Source of the DNA: Chondrilla cf. caribensis | Taxonomy: Eukaryota; Porifera; Demospongiae; Chondrillida; Chondrillidae | Direction: 5' to 3' | Assembly: GCA_964020155.1 (NCBI GenBank) | Contig: OZ026558.1 | Coordinates: forward strand, 2,646,163 to 2,710,162 | Length of the DNA: 64,000 nt | Shown: positions 36,201-46,639 of the stretch, piece by piece | Layout of the letters: each line of letters opens with the position of its first letter | Position numbering within the stretch: position 1 is the first letter of the stretch | The notes under the pieces: model-generated | Told to the model about the DNA's origin: nothing | Seen by the model: the letters and a program-made list of their open reading frames with translations, nothing else | The model's database searches: none | Translations under genes and position numbers: made by a program

Positions 36201-38273
36201 CAGTCTGGAACCCAATAAGCAGGCAAGAATACCTTGGAAAGAGCTACCAGCACATACATACCCTGTGCTCAGTACATGGCAAGATCAATTACAATGTGAG
36301 ACAAAGATCCTCTCAAGCTCAAGAACTCCCCTGTCAATTTTCATTTCTTTGTTTATCATTGTATATACATATTATATGTACCTTATATTTATCAGCCTTG
36401 CCAGGATTAGTGTTCTTCTGAATCATCAATAAACCTGTGTCTTATGCAAAAGCAACACTATAAATTTTCTCTTTATTTTCGCATTATTGTGCACATTCAA
36501 TTATTGATAGCCCTCTTCATAATATAAGATTGGTTCTTGTTCGTGCATAAATGCATGTACAGTGGAATCTCCATTAAAGGACACTCTGAATAAAGGACAC
36601 TATAGCAATTACCTCCCTACAAAGGACACTGTCTTAGGCCCCAAAATGAACTTTCCTATAGTGTTAATACATTTTTCACATCTAAAGAGTGGAGAACCTC
36701 TCTACAGTGGACAAATTAGCAGGTACCAATGTGTCCTTAATAGAGAGGTTCCACGTGCACTGTAATTGTGAAAATTGCATCTCGATGTCCACTATATGCG
36801 AAAGTGTTCACAGGGGCAAAGGAACCATATAACCAGGGTGTGCTGGAACCCTCTTGAATTGAAGTGAGGGGCCTCAGCTACAACCCCAAGCCATGCATAT
36901 GTTGAGTGTCTTGCCAAATTCATCAATCGAAGCAAGTTTTCGATCGTGTCACGCCGTCTTAGGTACTTAACGTGGACCCATTAAAAGCCGAGTACCCATA
37001 GTGACGTCACACAAAATGGCTGGCGTGCAATTGCGAGAGCGATTTCCCAGAAGTGAGCGATTTATTCTCAATCGAAGTATTTAGAATCGATATATCATCA
37101 TCATCATCTATAATCACTTTCGGTGATCATAGATGATTTTCGATCTTTCTCAGCTAAACTGTACGAACGCGCTAGTGGACCTCTAAATAACTGATTTCTC
37201 AGCCAAATTATAAGGATAAAAGTGAGTCATAGCTATATGGGGGTGGAAATTTATTTGCAACTGTCATTAACAAAAATACATCAGACACTGCTATATAGCA
37301 TAAACATTTTAATTAAATCTCAATAAACCATAGATTGCAGTATTTTGTTTTGCATTCTACATGCTCCTGGAACACCCATTATGTGGAACCACAGTTGTCT
37401 AAGGCAGCAAGTTTCTTTAATTCATTTAAAATATATGGCAAATAAAGTATCCAAGTATGAAAATGTCTGTCTTCTTGTGATTTTGTTTGTTAAGCTATAA
37501 TTTTCGATTACAAAGGCTCTGTACAATAACAGTCACATGTTCGTTATACTCAGCTCTCAACAGAGCAGAACTACATGCATGTGTAACTGTGAATATGTTC
37601 TGTACAGTGTAACATAAAATATACGTATTATTATCTGTTCTCTCTTTCCATCTCTCATGTAGCATACCTGGAGGAACCTTACAGTAAGTACTGACATTCT
37701 GTACATTTAATATCTGTGTGCACATAATATGATATAATACAAATTATTAACAGATGAGTACGTATGTGCCCACATGTAGCATATAATGTTATAGCTAATA
37801 AGGAACTCATTTTCACCCAAGTCTTCCTCATTTATTCAAGAAGAATAAATTTACAGTAATATATTATATATTCCCCCAGCCATCGCCCTCACTCTCCATG
37901 TGTGTGTGATATTTATGTGTGTGCAACGTCAACCATGTATCTGTGGATATTCGTGTTAGTGTATGTTCATGTTATCATTATATTATTCTTTATATTATAG
38001 TTGTGAGTATTATTATTCTTTATATTGTAATATATTATATTGCATAATATTATATTATGTGATTAATGGAAAAAAAAAATATATATTATATATATATACA
38101 GTGTTTCCCCCAGAAAAAAAATAAAGGGGGGGAGGGAGTAACTATGAATGTTTTGATGTATAATTATCAATATTGCTTTAACACTTAACACAATAATATT
38201 ATAAATCTTCATTCTAACAAAAATTGTTGTCACAGAACAGGGAGGAGCGCCCTGGTACCCCCCTTTGGGGGAA

Positions 38274-38315
<42 letters not shown>

Positions 38316-40956
38316 TCCTTTAAAATGAAATTTTATCGATATCACAAGATGATGTCCCTTCAATTTTTGTGTCAAGTGGGTCTTCTGTAAAGTATAAACA
38401 CAGTAAAATAACAATAATATAATGATAACCATGTATCCTCAAATGTATATAATATTATTAATAATCCATATTATATTAATTACTATTGTATCCTATTGCA
38501 GGGTTCAGTCACCTACTGCATTTTTAAACCCCGAGTATTATGAATGCAATGGAAACGAACGGTCCTTGTGTGAATGTAAAAACACAAAAGGATATTGTCC
38601 AACTTCAAACACAGAATCAGGCACAGTTAACATCCAATGTGAAGAGAGGGTTAGTTTGAGACATGAACACAGCAGGGAGTAATCATATATATATAATTAA
38701 TACATAGTGTGACATATGTACTGTACTGTGAAGTGTTACGGTATTGGTACTTTCATTTTCATTATGTATTCGTTTTTTCTTTCTTATCAGCAGCCAGGTG
38801 ACACAAGTGGCTATATTAAAGGTACAGTATGGACTGTGTTGATTGACCGCACCTTCTCACAATTTAAAATACATTGTACATTTTAACTGTTTACTGAGTA
38901 GAGATATCATAAATACCCCCATCTGCTATCTCAGCAGTTTTCCTCAGTATACACTATATAGTAAATTAATATTATTATAAAGAATTTATTATTCTTCTTA
39001 CAATGCCAAAAATGTGCATTGTACATTACTTGTAATGAATAGGTATGTGTACCACAGTAGATGTTGATTTTTATGCCAATTAATACTTTTCTTTGATGTG
39101 GGTTCCAATCAGCAATTAACAGAAGACTTAAAGCAGGTTTTCATTGCAATTAGTAGCATTTTCAGTTTTATTGATGCTATCCTCATACTTAATTCCCTTC
39201 CCTTGTACATGTAAAGAAACTGGAAGAGTATATGGGAAATCCATAGAGACAATAAATAGCTCCATTTGCAAAATGGATAATTCTAATACTGTTATTATTA
39301 TAATATATATCCCCCTGCAGTAGATCCTCAAAATGGGCATATCCTCAAAATATGTGATGTGTAAATAACAGTCACTGATAAGGATCTGTTATTTCTCATA
39401 TAGCATCTGTTACCATAGAAACAGTACTATTATACAGCAATTTTATAATGTATAAAGCGCTAGCAACAGTATAAAGCGTTAGCAACGGATGCTATAATGG
39501 TTAAGACATGGACACTCGGGCATTATGACATATAAAATACACTCGCCCTCGGTATTTATATGTCATAATGCCCTTGTGCCCATGTCTTAACCACTAAGAA
39601 GAAAAATCTGCTAAATATTACACATTAACTAAAGCAATTGGAAACATTCAATTTGCCATAATGTGATAATGATATACTTCATTGCTAAGCAATATTTCCT
39701 GTATCCACATTTCACCTGATTACACTAAACAATAAGCTTTAAATGTATTTAATTTTATGAATATTTATATCTACTTATTGTATGTGACAGATCCTGGGAT
39801 AGAACTGAAAGGTGGGCCAGACCCATGTATGGGACAGGTCATAATAAGAGGAGACCTCCTAGGTTACAATAGTGAATCTTTCATGTGCGATACGGAACCA
39901 ACACTGGAGATGGCAAATGTGATATGTCGTCAACTCATATGTGGACCACCAGTATCATACCCTGTATTTGAGCATGTGAATTTGTGAGTACTATTGCATT
40001 TGTAAAGTACATGTTAATAATTTGCTGCTACTAAATAACGAATTATTATTAGTAAAACTTTACTCGTAACAATACTTATGATGTAACCATACATAAGAGA
40101 TTACAGTGTCATTACAGTCATTATACAGTGCAGTAATTAATTTACTGCACTGTACAATGACTGCAGATTTCCATGCACGTACAGCATTGGTAGAAAAGTT
40201 TTCAGAAAGACAAAAGCAGCAGTAGAGTACATTACAATGTGCTATTCCTGCTGCTGATGTTGGGATTGCTATGTTCCTATGGCATGGTCTGCACATTCCA
40301 ATTGCTTCCCTAATTATTTAAGACATTTGATGCAACTCATCCCCACATGCTCTCCATACTGAATATTACATATTAAAGAATAATGTTTTTTCTACACTTT
40401 TATAATTATTTAGATACACTCCACCAGGTTCAAGAGTTGATAATACAAATGGTTTCAAGTGCAGTGGATGTGAACCAGGGCTAGGCTATTGCAACCCAAC
40501 CCAACCAAATTGCGACTCAACTGATATTCTTGCACTGGAGTGTGCCAAGCCTGAACATGCATTGACTAACACAGGTAAAGTTTACAATACATAGTTTGCA
40601 CGTGCCATATGATACAATATACTGTATAGATTGTGTAGTATGGAATGACAATTTTATATCATTACACTAAACTGAATTGGTCATATTGTATGATTGCTAC
40701 AATTGTAGGTACTTGCAGTCTTGTTAAGTACACGCCACGACCAAGTCAATTCAAAAATGAATCTGGATTTGAGCACAGTTGCACACCAATAGAAGACATA
40801 GACCTGTGTCCAAACTTTGTGGATGTCAGTGGGAGATGCTGCAAAGGAAATGTAGCATCAAAGAACATTTACTTGAAGTGTGATCCAAAGAGTGAAGGGC
40901 CTGCAATCATAACGTATCTCCCAGTGCTTTACCACACTACATGCAGTTTGGAATGA
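27453..40956 (+). CDS. Gene C: secreted sushi-SRCR protein, 12 exons, 561 aa
   Basis: Exons: 27453-27483, 29412-29654, 30397-30480, 31419-31610, 34240-34419, 34996-35149, 37663-37683, 38502-38649, 38791-38821, 39791-39983, 40414-40574, 40709-40956. All introns are GT-AG and phases connect without a stop to TGA. Domains: signal peptide (MFKLLIVTTLG), N-terminal module to residue 119, sushi to 183 and 243, SRCR 1 to 351, linker to 361, SRCR 2 to 479, C-terminal module to 561. Exon 2 has lost the acceptor used by B (GCATGG in place of an AG), but an AG at 29410-29411 restores phase and adds seven or eight residues (TPTHQTMH). AATAAA lies at 41024-41029, 68 nt after the stop. It is the best-preserved copy; large insertions sit only in introns. 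Confidence 0.75.
27807..28429. mobile_element. Foldback DNA element in intron 1 of gene C, absent from D
   Basis: The ends CAATCAATAATCGGAC and GTCCGATTATTGATTG are inverted, and most of the 623 bp folds on itself (ATATGTCCTCTAAAATCTGC against its complement near the middle). Gene D reads GTGTAGTTTAGTGTAATG at the same place without the insert, so it entered C after the duplication. TAG lies on both sides (27804-27806, 28430-28432), a possible 3-bp duplication. A partial copy lies at about 31859-32120. Confidence 0.7.
30117..30250. repeat. (CA)n microsatellite in intron 2 of gene C
   Basis: A mostly pure CA tract with a few CG and AT interruptions. The tract in the same intron of gene D (50868-51960) is about eight times longer. 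Open frames across it encode Thr-His or Cys-Val runs and are not genes. Confidence 0.9.
30538..30896. mobile_element. hAT-type MITE with 8-bp duplication, in intron 3 of gene C
   Basis: The ends TAGGGCTGGGA and TCCCAGCACTA are imperfect inverted repeats. GTACATAG flanks the element at 30530-30537 and 30897-30904, a perfect 8-bp duplication as in hAT transposition. Gene D has a single GTACATAG at 52235-52242, the empty site. The short element at 17132-17215 belongs to the same family. No transposase is encoded. Confidence 0.8.
31631..33881. mobile_element. 2.25-kb TTAA-flanked DNA element between the sushi exons of gene C
   Basis: The ends AGGGCCTATGACATGGAAAT and ATTTCCATGTCATAGGCCCT are perfect inverted repeats, flanked by TTAA at 31627-31630 and 33882-33885. 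Gene D has the unbroken sequence at about 52970. A TTAA duplication fits piggyBac or Kolobok elements. I see no transposase frame, so it is non-autonomous or degraded. It carries a nested piece (about 31859-32120) of the foldback family at 27807-28429. It enlarges the intron without touching exon sequence. Confidence 0.75.
35824..36430 (+). mobile_element. 3' end of an RLE-type LINE nested in the composite element of C
   Basis: On the plus strand, LEMQEKLWKRIMPGFPPDELSF and, in another frame, LEIGTLGHYLKPTKDAVSH are similar to the RIMFGLPAGQLSF and IEIGALGHFTKESVNALHK segments of the decayed LINE at 1598-4310. A short 3' tail with AATAAA near 36427 follows. The frames are interrupted, so this is a dead fragment. 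The D copy (54898-55295) has lost the first segment. Confidence 0.6.
36560..36762. mobile_element. Pogo/Tigger-like MITE nested in the composite element of C
   Basis: Starts CAGTGGAATCTCC and ends GAGAGGTTCCACGTGCACTG, the latter with a few extra bases in the terminal repeat. TA lies on both sides. Same family as 8926-9100 and 55419-55617. Confidence 0.65.
39401..39592. mobile_element. Hairpin insertion before SRCR 2 of gene C, absent from D
   Basis: About 190 bp are present in C between TTATTTCTCAT and GAAGAAAA.TCTGC, where D (about 57730-57750) reads straight through. The inner part is a hairpin: GGTTAAGACATGG..GGGCATTATGACATATAAA near 39498-39537 pairs with TTTATATGTCATAATGCCC..CCATGTCTTAACC near 39555-39593. 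Probably a MITE that entered C after duplication. Confidence 0.6.
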
Positions 40957-41023
40957 CAAACCATAAAGGGGGGGCCTTTAATTGCTGAACACTCCAAACA
41001 TATGCACACAAGAGCTGATTCAG

Positions 41024-41029
41024 AATAAA
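41024..41029 (+). promoter_or_regulatory. Putative polyadenylation signal of gene C
   Basis: AATAAA 68 nt downstream of the TGA stop of gene C; gene D has the same hexamer at 59233-59238. Gene A has AAGAAA at the matching place, a weaker variant. Confidence 0.5.
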
Positions 41030-41225
41030 ATTAATATTAAGTAATTAGACTGTACATCAATATTATGTTATGATTTCATGCGATGAACTTTACCTATTAT
41101 GTGTGATAAACGTATATTGACAATGTGATTCATGATTTAGTTGTTCATGGTGTGTGTGTGGAGGATGGTGTATGTACTTGTAATTGAGTGTGTGCATCTG
41201 AGTACATGTGGAGTGTGAGTATCTG

Positions 41226-41228
<3 letters not shown>

Positions 41229-41302
<74 letters not shown>
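41229..41302. repeat. (GT)n microsatellite downstream of gene C
   Basis: A pure GT run of about 74 bp. The matching tract behind gene D (59439-59684) is more than three times longer. Confidence 0.9.
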
Positions 41303-41304
<2 letters not shown>

Positions 41305-42130
41305 GTTTGTATGTGTGATAATGTGCATATATAATATGCTAAATATTTTTATAATAATTATGTAGATGTTATGGGTACTATTTTAAATCTTATATATATG
41401 AAGCTATTAAAATTTAATTATTATATGATATGTGAAGTTTAATATTAAATAATTACAATTATAATAACATTATTATTCTTGGTCAATGATAACTGCACAC
41501 AATGCAAACAAACACATATATAATATGGTGTCCTTGAAATACTTGAGACTTTAGTAGCATGTAAATAACAAGTTAGCATCATGTCTTTAAATGAATATGT
41601 ATAATATCATGATGATGATGAATACCAATATAACACACAGCTATTTGTTAACAATGCATTTATCACCTGTGTGAAATGTACGTCAGCTCCCTCCTGCATT
41701 ATGTTAAGCATTATTAGTGCGTGTGCTCATGTTTGTACATGTTTGTGTATGGGACAAGAAAACATGTAAAATACACTTTTATACAGTCTCTTATTTTCAC
41801 AGAAGTAAATTTAAGTTAACTTTACCACATGAAATTATAGAGATTGTGAAGATTGACTGCATTAAATTGGCAAATGAGCACACTTCAACTTGCACACCCA
41901 CCACTCTTTAAATTGCACATACATAATTAGATCTCATGCTACTTTCAGAGGACTTCTTCTCCAAGAACTACAAATGACTTAGAATAAACAATCAAAAAAA
42001 TCAAACAAACTGATGTCTTGATTCAGAAGATATACATACTTTCACCACAAAGTACATACCAACAATTACTACACATCTAACTGTTTGATTGAACATTCAT
42101 CACAGCTCAAACATACATTACAACGTATAT

Positions 42131-42905
42131 AGTGGTTTCATTCAAACATTTCTGAAAGGAATAGAGTAGCAAGAAAAACTCAGATAGCTGGGGCATCCCA
42201 TCATCATCGTGAACCAGCAACACTTGAAATTGACTGATTCAAAAAGAAACACATAGAGGAAATTCTCTCTTTAAGGGTTAATATCTCGGCTATTAATGGG
42301 GAATTCTCTGCTTCAAAAAAGAATTTCCTACAAAATTTACATTAAATATCACACATGGAATGTTGTGAGACAATCTAACAGAAATGTAACATACGCAATT
42401 TCATACGTACATATGTGCCACATACAATTAATGGTCCGCACACTTCTAAAATGACAACATGGACAATATAAAGATATGCATTGTAACCACCAACACAAAC
42501 TACATTGGACAGTGAACAACACAAGATTACATTACAAGATTTCCTCCACATCACACTGCTTATAACAATGATTATTGACCTTGAAATGTAATTATATTAA
42601 TGTACGTTTTGTAATATATTTCAGACTACAGTAGTATAATAAACAAGTAGGCATCACAAAGGAATTCTTTATGACAATGATGATAATCAGCAACACACGG
42701 CTGTTTGTTAACAATGTACATAATACTTACAACAATTCTTCAATGTGACATGGAGTTAAATCACACCAAGTTCTATCCAGCTACTCTCTGAGATTATGCA
42801 ATGTCAGTGATGATTTATGCTAACACAGCAATAAACTTCAATATAAATAACTTAGAGGATTCACCTATGTGAAAGTGAGGTCAGTTCCCTGCTGTGTGTG
42901 TGTGT

Positions 42906-42950
<45 letters not shown>

Positions 42951-43714
42951 CGTGTGTGTACAGGCATGTGTTCACGTGTTTGTACATATTTGTGTGTGGG
43001 ATAAGAAAATATGTACAATACATGCCTTAGAAAGGACGTCTGTGTCACTGAATGTTTTCAATTGTTACGCCGATTAGAGCCGTTACTAAGTTAGCTCTTT
43101 GATAAATGCCTTTATTTGTTGAGGTAAACAGTATGCTGACTACAATTGTACCCTGGTCCAAATACAAAACTCTGAAATTTTCTCAGTGCAGTATCTTCTC
43201 AAAGGGGGGGGGGGGGGCACTTTTAAAGAATTTATTTCAAGGGGGGCATGTGCCCCAGGTGCCCCCCTGGTTCCTACACCTATGCAATGTCAAGTAAGTA
43301 CCTCTCGCAAGGAACCAAGCATAATCTTCTTAAATTTTTTTTGGTTTAATTTCATAAACCAATTATCAGACATGTACGTACAAGGCACTGTGTCTGATAA
43401 CAATTGCATGTTGTACTGTATATACAGCAGTGTACTAGTGCACTAGTGTAGTGTAGTAGTGTAGAATATTGACAGAAAAAAACAGGATAACATACATACG
43501 TATATGTAATCATGGGTTCAAGAGGCCACCAATAAGATCCTTGTGCACATGTAATACCTAACATACATCTGGTAGGTCTGTATCCGCTACTACAGCTGTA
43601 CCAGCTGTTCCTTAGTTATCATGTGGAATATTTTTGTATAATATTATAGTAATAATATCATTACATACTGTCCTTCACCCAGCATTGTTATCATAACTAA
43701 CAATGAGCGTGCAA
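42131..43714. other. Junction region between the two duplicated blocks
   Basis: No exon is supported. Similarity to the 3' flank of gene D ends near 42130, and similarity to the SRCR region of gene B begins near 43715, so this interval holds the junction of the tandem duplication. It contains a (GT)n tract at about 42893-42960 and a G/C-run hairpin-like piece at 43203-43270. Confidence 0.5.
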
Positions 43715-43891
43715 TAGCAAAGGAAGGGTGTAATAGTCAGGAAAGAACGCAAAAAGGCCAAATATTCTCACACATTGCACTTCCATCCACCCATGTACAT
43801 CTGTGAATATGTACTGTACTGTATCTGTGAGTATGTACTGTACTGTGTGATGTAAAAAATACACACTTTCCTCTCTTTATCTGTCATATAG

Positions 43892-46600
43892 CATACCTGA
43901 AGGAACCTTACAGTAAGTACTGATCCATCCCATACATTCAGTATGTGTACACACATATACATCATATACGTATACTAACATTAAACAGATGAGTATGTAC
44001 ATACCCACTTGTAGCATATAATAATATAGCTACAATCAAACCAACAATGTTTTATTCAAATTTTTAGTTCATTCGAGAGATGTGAGGTCCCATACCATCC
44101 ATATTGACAACAATGTACTCTATTAAGAGGAAATTTTCTTAGCATTACAAATAAATTGTGTCCCTGGAAGATTGTGGTAAATGGATCTACTGTTCAGTAT
44201 ATTCACATTATGCAGTATATGCAATAAGATGGTATCCCTGAATGTCTGTGGTGAGTAATAATTTATATCTTATGGTATTGTGTAATTACAGGGTTCAGTC
44301 ACCGTCACGTATGCATTATCTATTCTCAAACAATTACAAATGCAACGGAAACGAACAGTTCTTGTGTGAATGTGAATGCACAGAAGGATATTGTCCATCT
44401 TCAAACACAGCATCAGGCGCAGTTATCGTCCAGTGTGAAGAAGGAGTTAGTTTGAGACACGAAACAACATATTAGAGTAATACATAATGTGTAATAATTG
44501 GGACATAATGTATGTATAATAACATATGTACAAGCTGAAACTGAAGTCTACAGTATAAATATACACATATACAAGTATTGTACACACTGAATGTACAAAA
44601 ATTCAATATCGTATATGTTCATGTACACATCTACCTAATTCTTTCTTTTCTATTCAACAGCAGCCAGGTGGCACAATTGGCAATATTGAAGGTACAGTAT
44701 GGAATGAGTTGACCTCACCTTCTCACAATTCAAAATGTATTGTACATTTAAAGAGTTTATTGAGTGCAGGCAGCTTCAGTAACCCCAGCTGCTATCTCAA
44801 CAATACTTCTCAGTACATGTGAAGGAAGTCATCAGTCTTCACAGAGTACTGATACTAAAAATGCATACATTGTACATGTGCTTGTAATGAAAAGTTAATT
44901 ATAGTATTTTGGATTGTTTAATGCTCCTTAGGTTTCATTTGGCAAAATTCCCAATTGAGTTAACAGATTTTCCATTGCAATAAATAGCTATGGTATTTTA
45001 CGTTGTTTGATGATTTCTTCATATTTGTCTGATTGCCTTCTATTATAGCTTCTCTCCTTTGGGGAAATAAGTGAGATTAACAATAATATCAGTGAATTAA
45101 CCATAACCTAGAATAAACCTAGATTTGAGGGACTTTACACCTTCTTTGACCTCCTTGAAGGTGTACGTATGTAAACAAGGTACTCCAACCACAGACATTA
45201 TTTAATTCCCATTTGAACAATCACAATCTCCCCAATGAACGGTCAGAAGACAAGGAAGATGAGTTGTTGAACAGCCATGTGGAAGAAATAAATACAGTAA
45301 CCCTCTAATTACGCATTGTAAATATTGCTTAAATATTATTGTAACTATCCTTTAATTGTAATGAAAATTCTTTTAAGTAAGCAACAAGCTTTAAATGAAA
45401 CAGAAACGACATTCAATTAAACTTATAGTAATTGTTTGCTAAATATATACTTTATAGCTAAGAATAAATTACTATATGCAAAATACTTTATTGCACCCAG
45501 GTACACTAAACCGTTGATTTGAGCACATTAATATGATTATTTATGAATTTTATATCTTATTGCATGTGACAGATCCTCTGATAGAACTGAAAGGTGGGTC
45601 AGACCGATGTCAGGGACAGGTCATAATAACTGGAGGATACTATGTAGGTTACACCGGTGAAGCCATACTGTGCGATAAAGAAGCAACACTGGAGATGGCA
45701 AATGTTATATGCCGTCAAAACAATTGTGGACCACCTGAAGACAACCCTCCATTTGAGCATACATTTATGTGAGTGTGATTACATGCATAAGGTATAATAC
45801 AATTTGCTGCTACCAGATTGATAATTGCAATTTGCTGCTACCAGATTGATAATTACTATGGTAAAACCTAGCTACTTGTAACACAATGTGACTTTTGCTA
45901 ATAATATTATCTGTTGAAATTAGATGGCGTCCACCTAGTGATGCAGTGGATGGTGAAAGTGGTTTCAAGTGCAGTGGATGTGAACCAGGACTGGGCTATT
46001 GCAACCCCACCCAACCAAGTTGCCCATAAGCAGAACACATGCTTGCACTGACGTGTGCTAAGCCTAAGCGTGCATTAACTAACAAAGATATAGTTAAAGC
46101 TACAATACATATGTTGCATATGCCATATACAGTAATGCAATACTGTTAATTATATATAATATTGTTAAATATACATGCCTATATATTATCATTATGCTAA
46201 AAGCCAATTAAGGATCTAACACAACTGAAGTATAATATGGATATGATATTATTATTATAATACTGTAAATTAGACAGATTTCAATTATATTCCAACCAAC
46301 ACATGGACATGCAGTACTTAGTTCAGTTGGCTTCTGATACTGTTAATATTGATTGTTACAATTGCAGGTACTTGCAGTCCTGTCAGGTACACACCACGAA
46401 CCTTTGAGAAAGTAATTAATGGGACTGAGTACACCTGCAAACCACTAGGACACATACGCCTGTGTCCCAACATTGTGGATGTCAATGGAAGATGCTGTAA
46501 GGGACTAGCAACACCAAAGAAAGTGAGCTACAACTGTTCCCCAAAGATTGAAAAAGGGGAAGTAATCAAAGGGTATCTGCTTTTTGCGAGTTTGGATAAG
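43892..46600 (+). pseudogene. Locus E: 3'-half SRCR pseudogene (B type)
   Basis: Recognisable exons: 43892-43912 (microexon), 44292-44445 (SRCR1, second half), 44661-44691 (linker), 45573-45768 and 45924-46088 (SRCR2), 46368 onward (C-terminal module). Signal, sushi and first SRCR exons are absent. Lesions: an in-frame TAA at 46027-46029 in SRCR 2; the following donor reads ATATAG where B has GTATAG; and 17 nt are missing in the last exon relative to B (after GGGTATCTG), which shifts the frame and removes the last cysteine and stop. Exon sequence and flanks match gene B best. The locus arose as the B part of the block duplication and has decayed. The early exons are still open. Confidence 0.75.
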
Positions 46601-46639
46601 AAGACATTAAGGGGCCAGGATACCTTTTTGCTGAGAGCT

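Larger units (their letters stand above)
35279..37182. mobile_element. Composite 1.9-kb TIR element in gene C (also in gene D)
   Basis: The ends AGGTCCACTAGCGCG and CGCGCTAGTGGACCT are inverted repeats, with CTAA at 35275-35278 and 37183-37186. Gene A has the single site CACTAAATAACTG at 6111-6123. Gene D holds the same element (54353-56005), so it inserted before the C/D duplication. Inside are a short coding piece with LQSYQFEP-like sequence (clearer in the D copy), a LINE tail and a pogo-like MITE. A CTAA or TAA target leaves PIF/Harbinger-like or TTAA-type transposition open. Confidence 0.7.
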
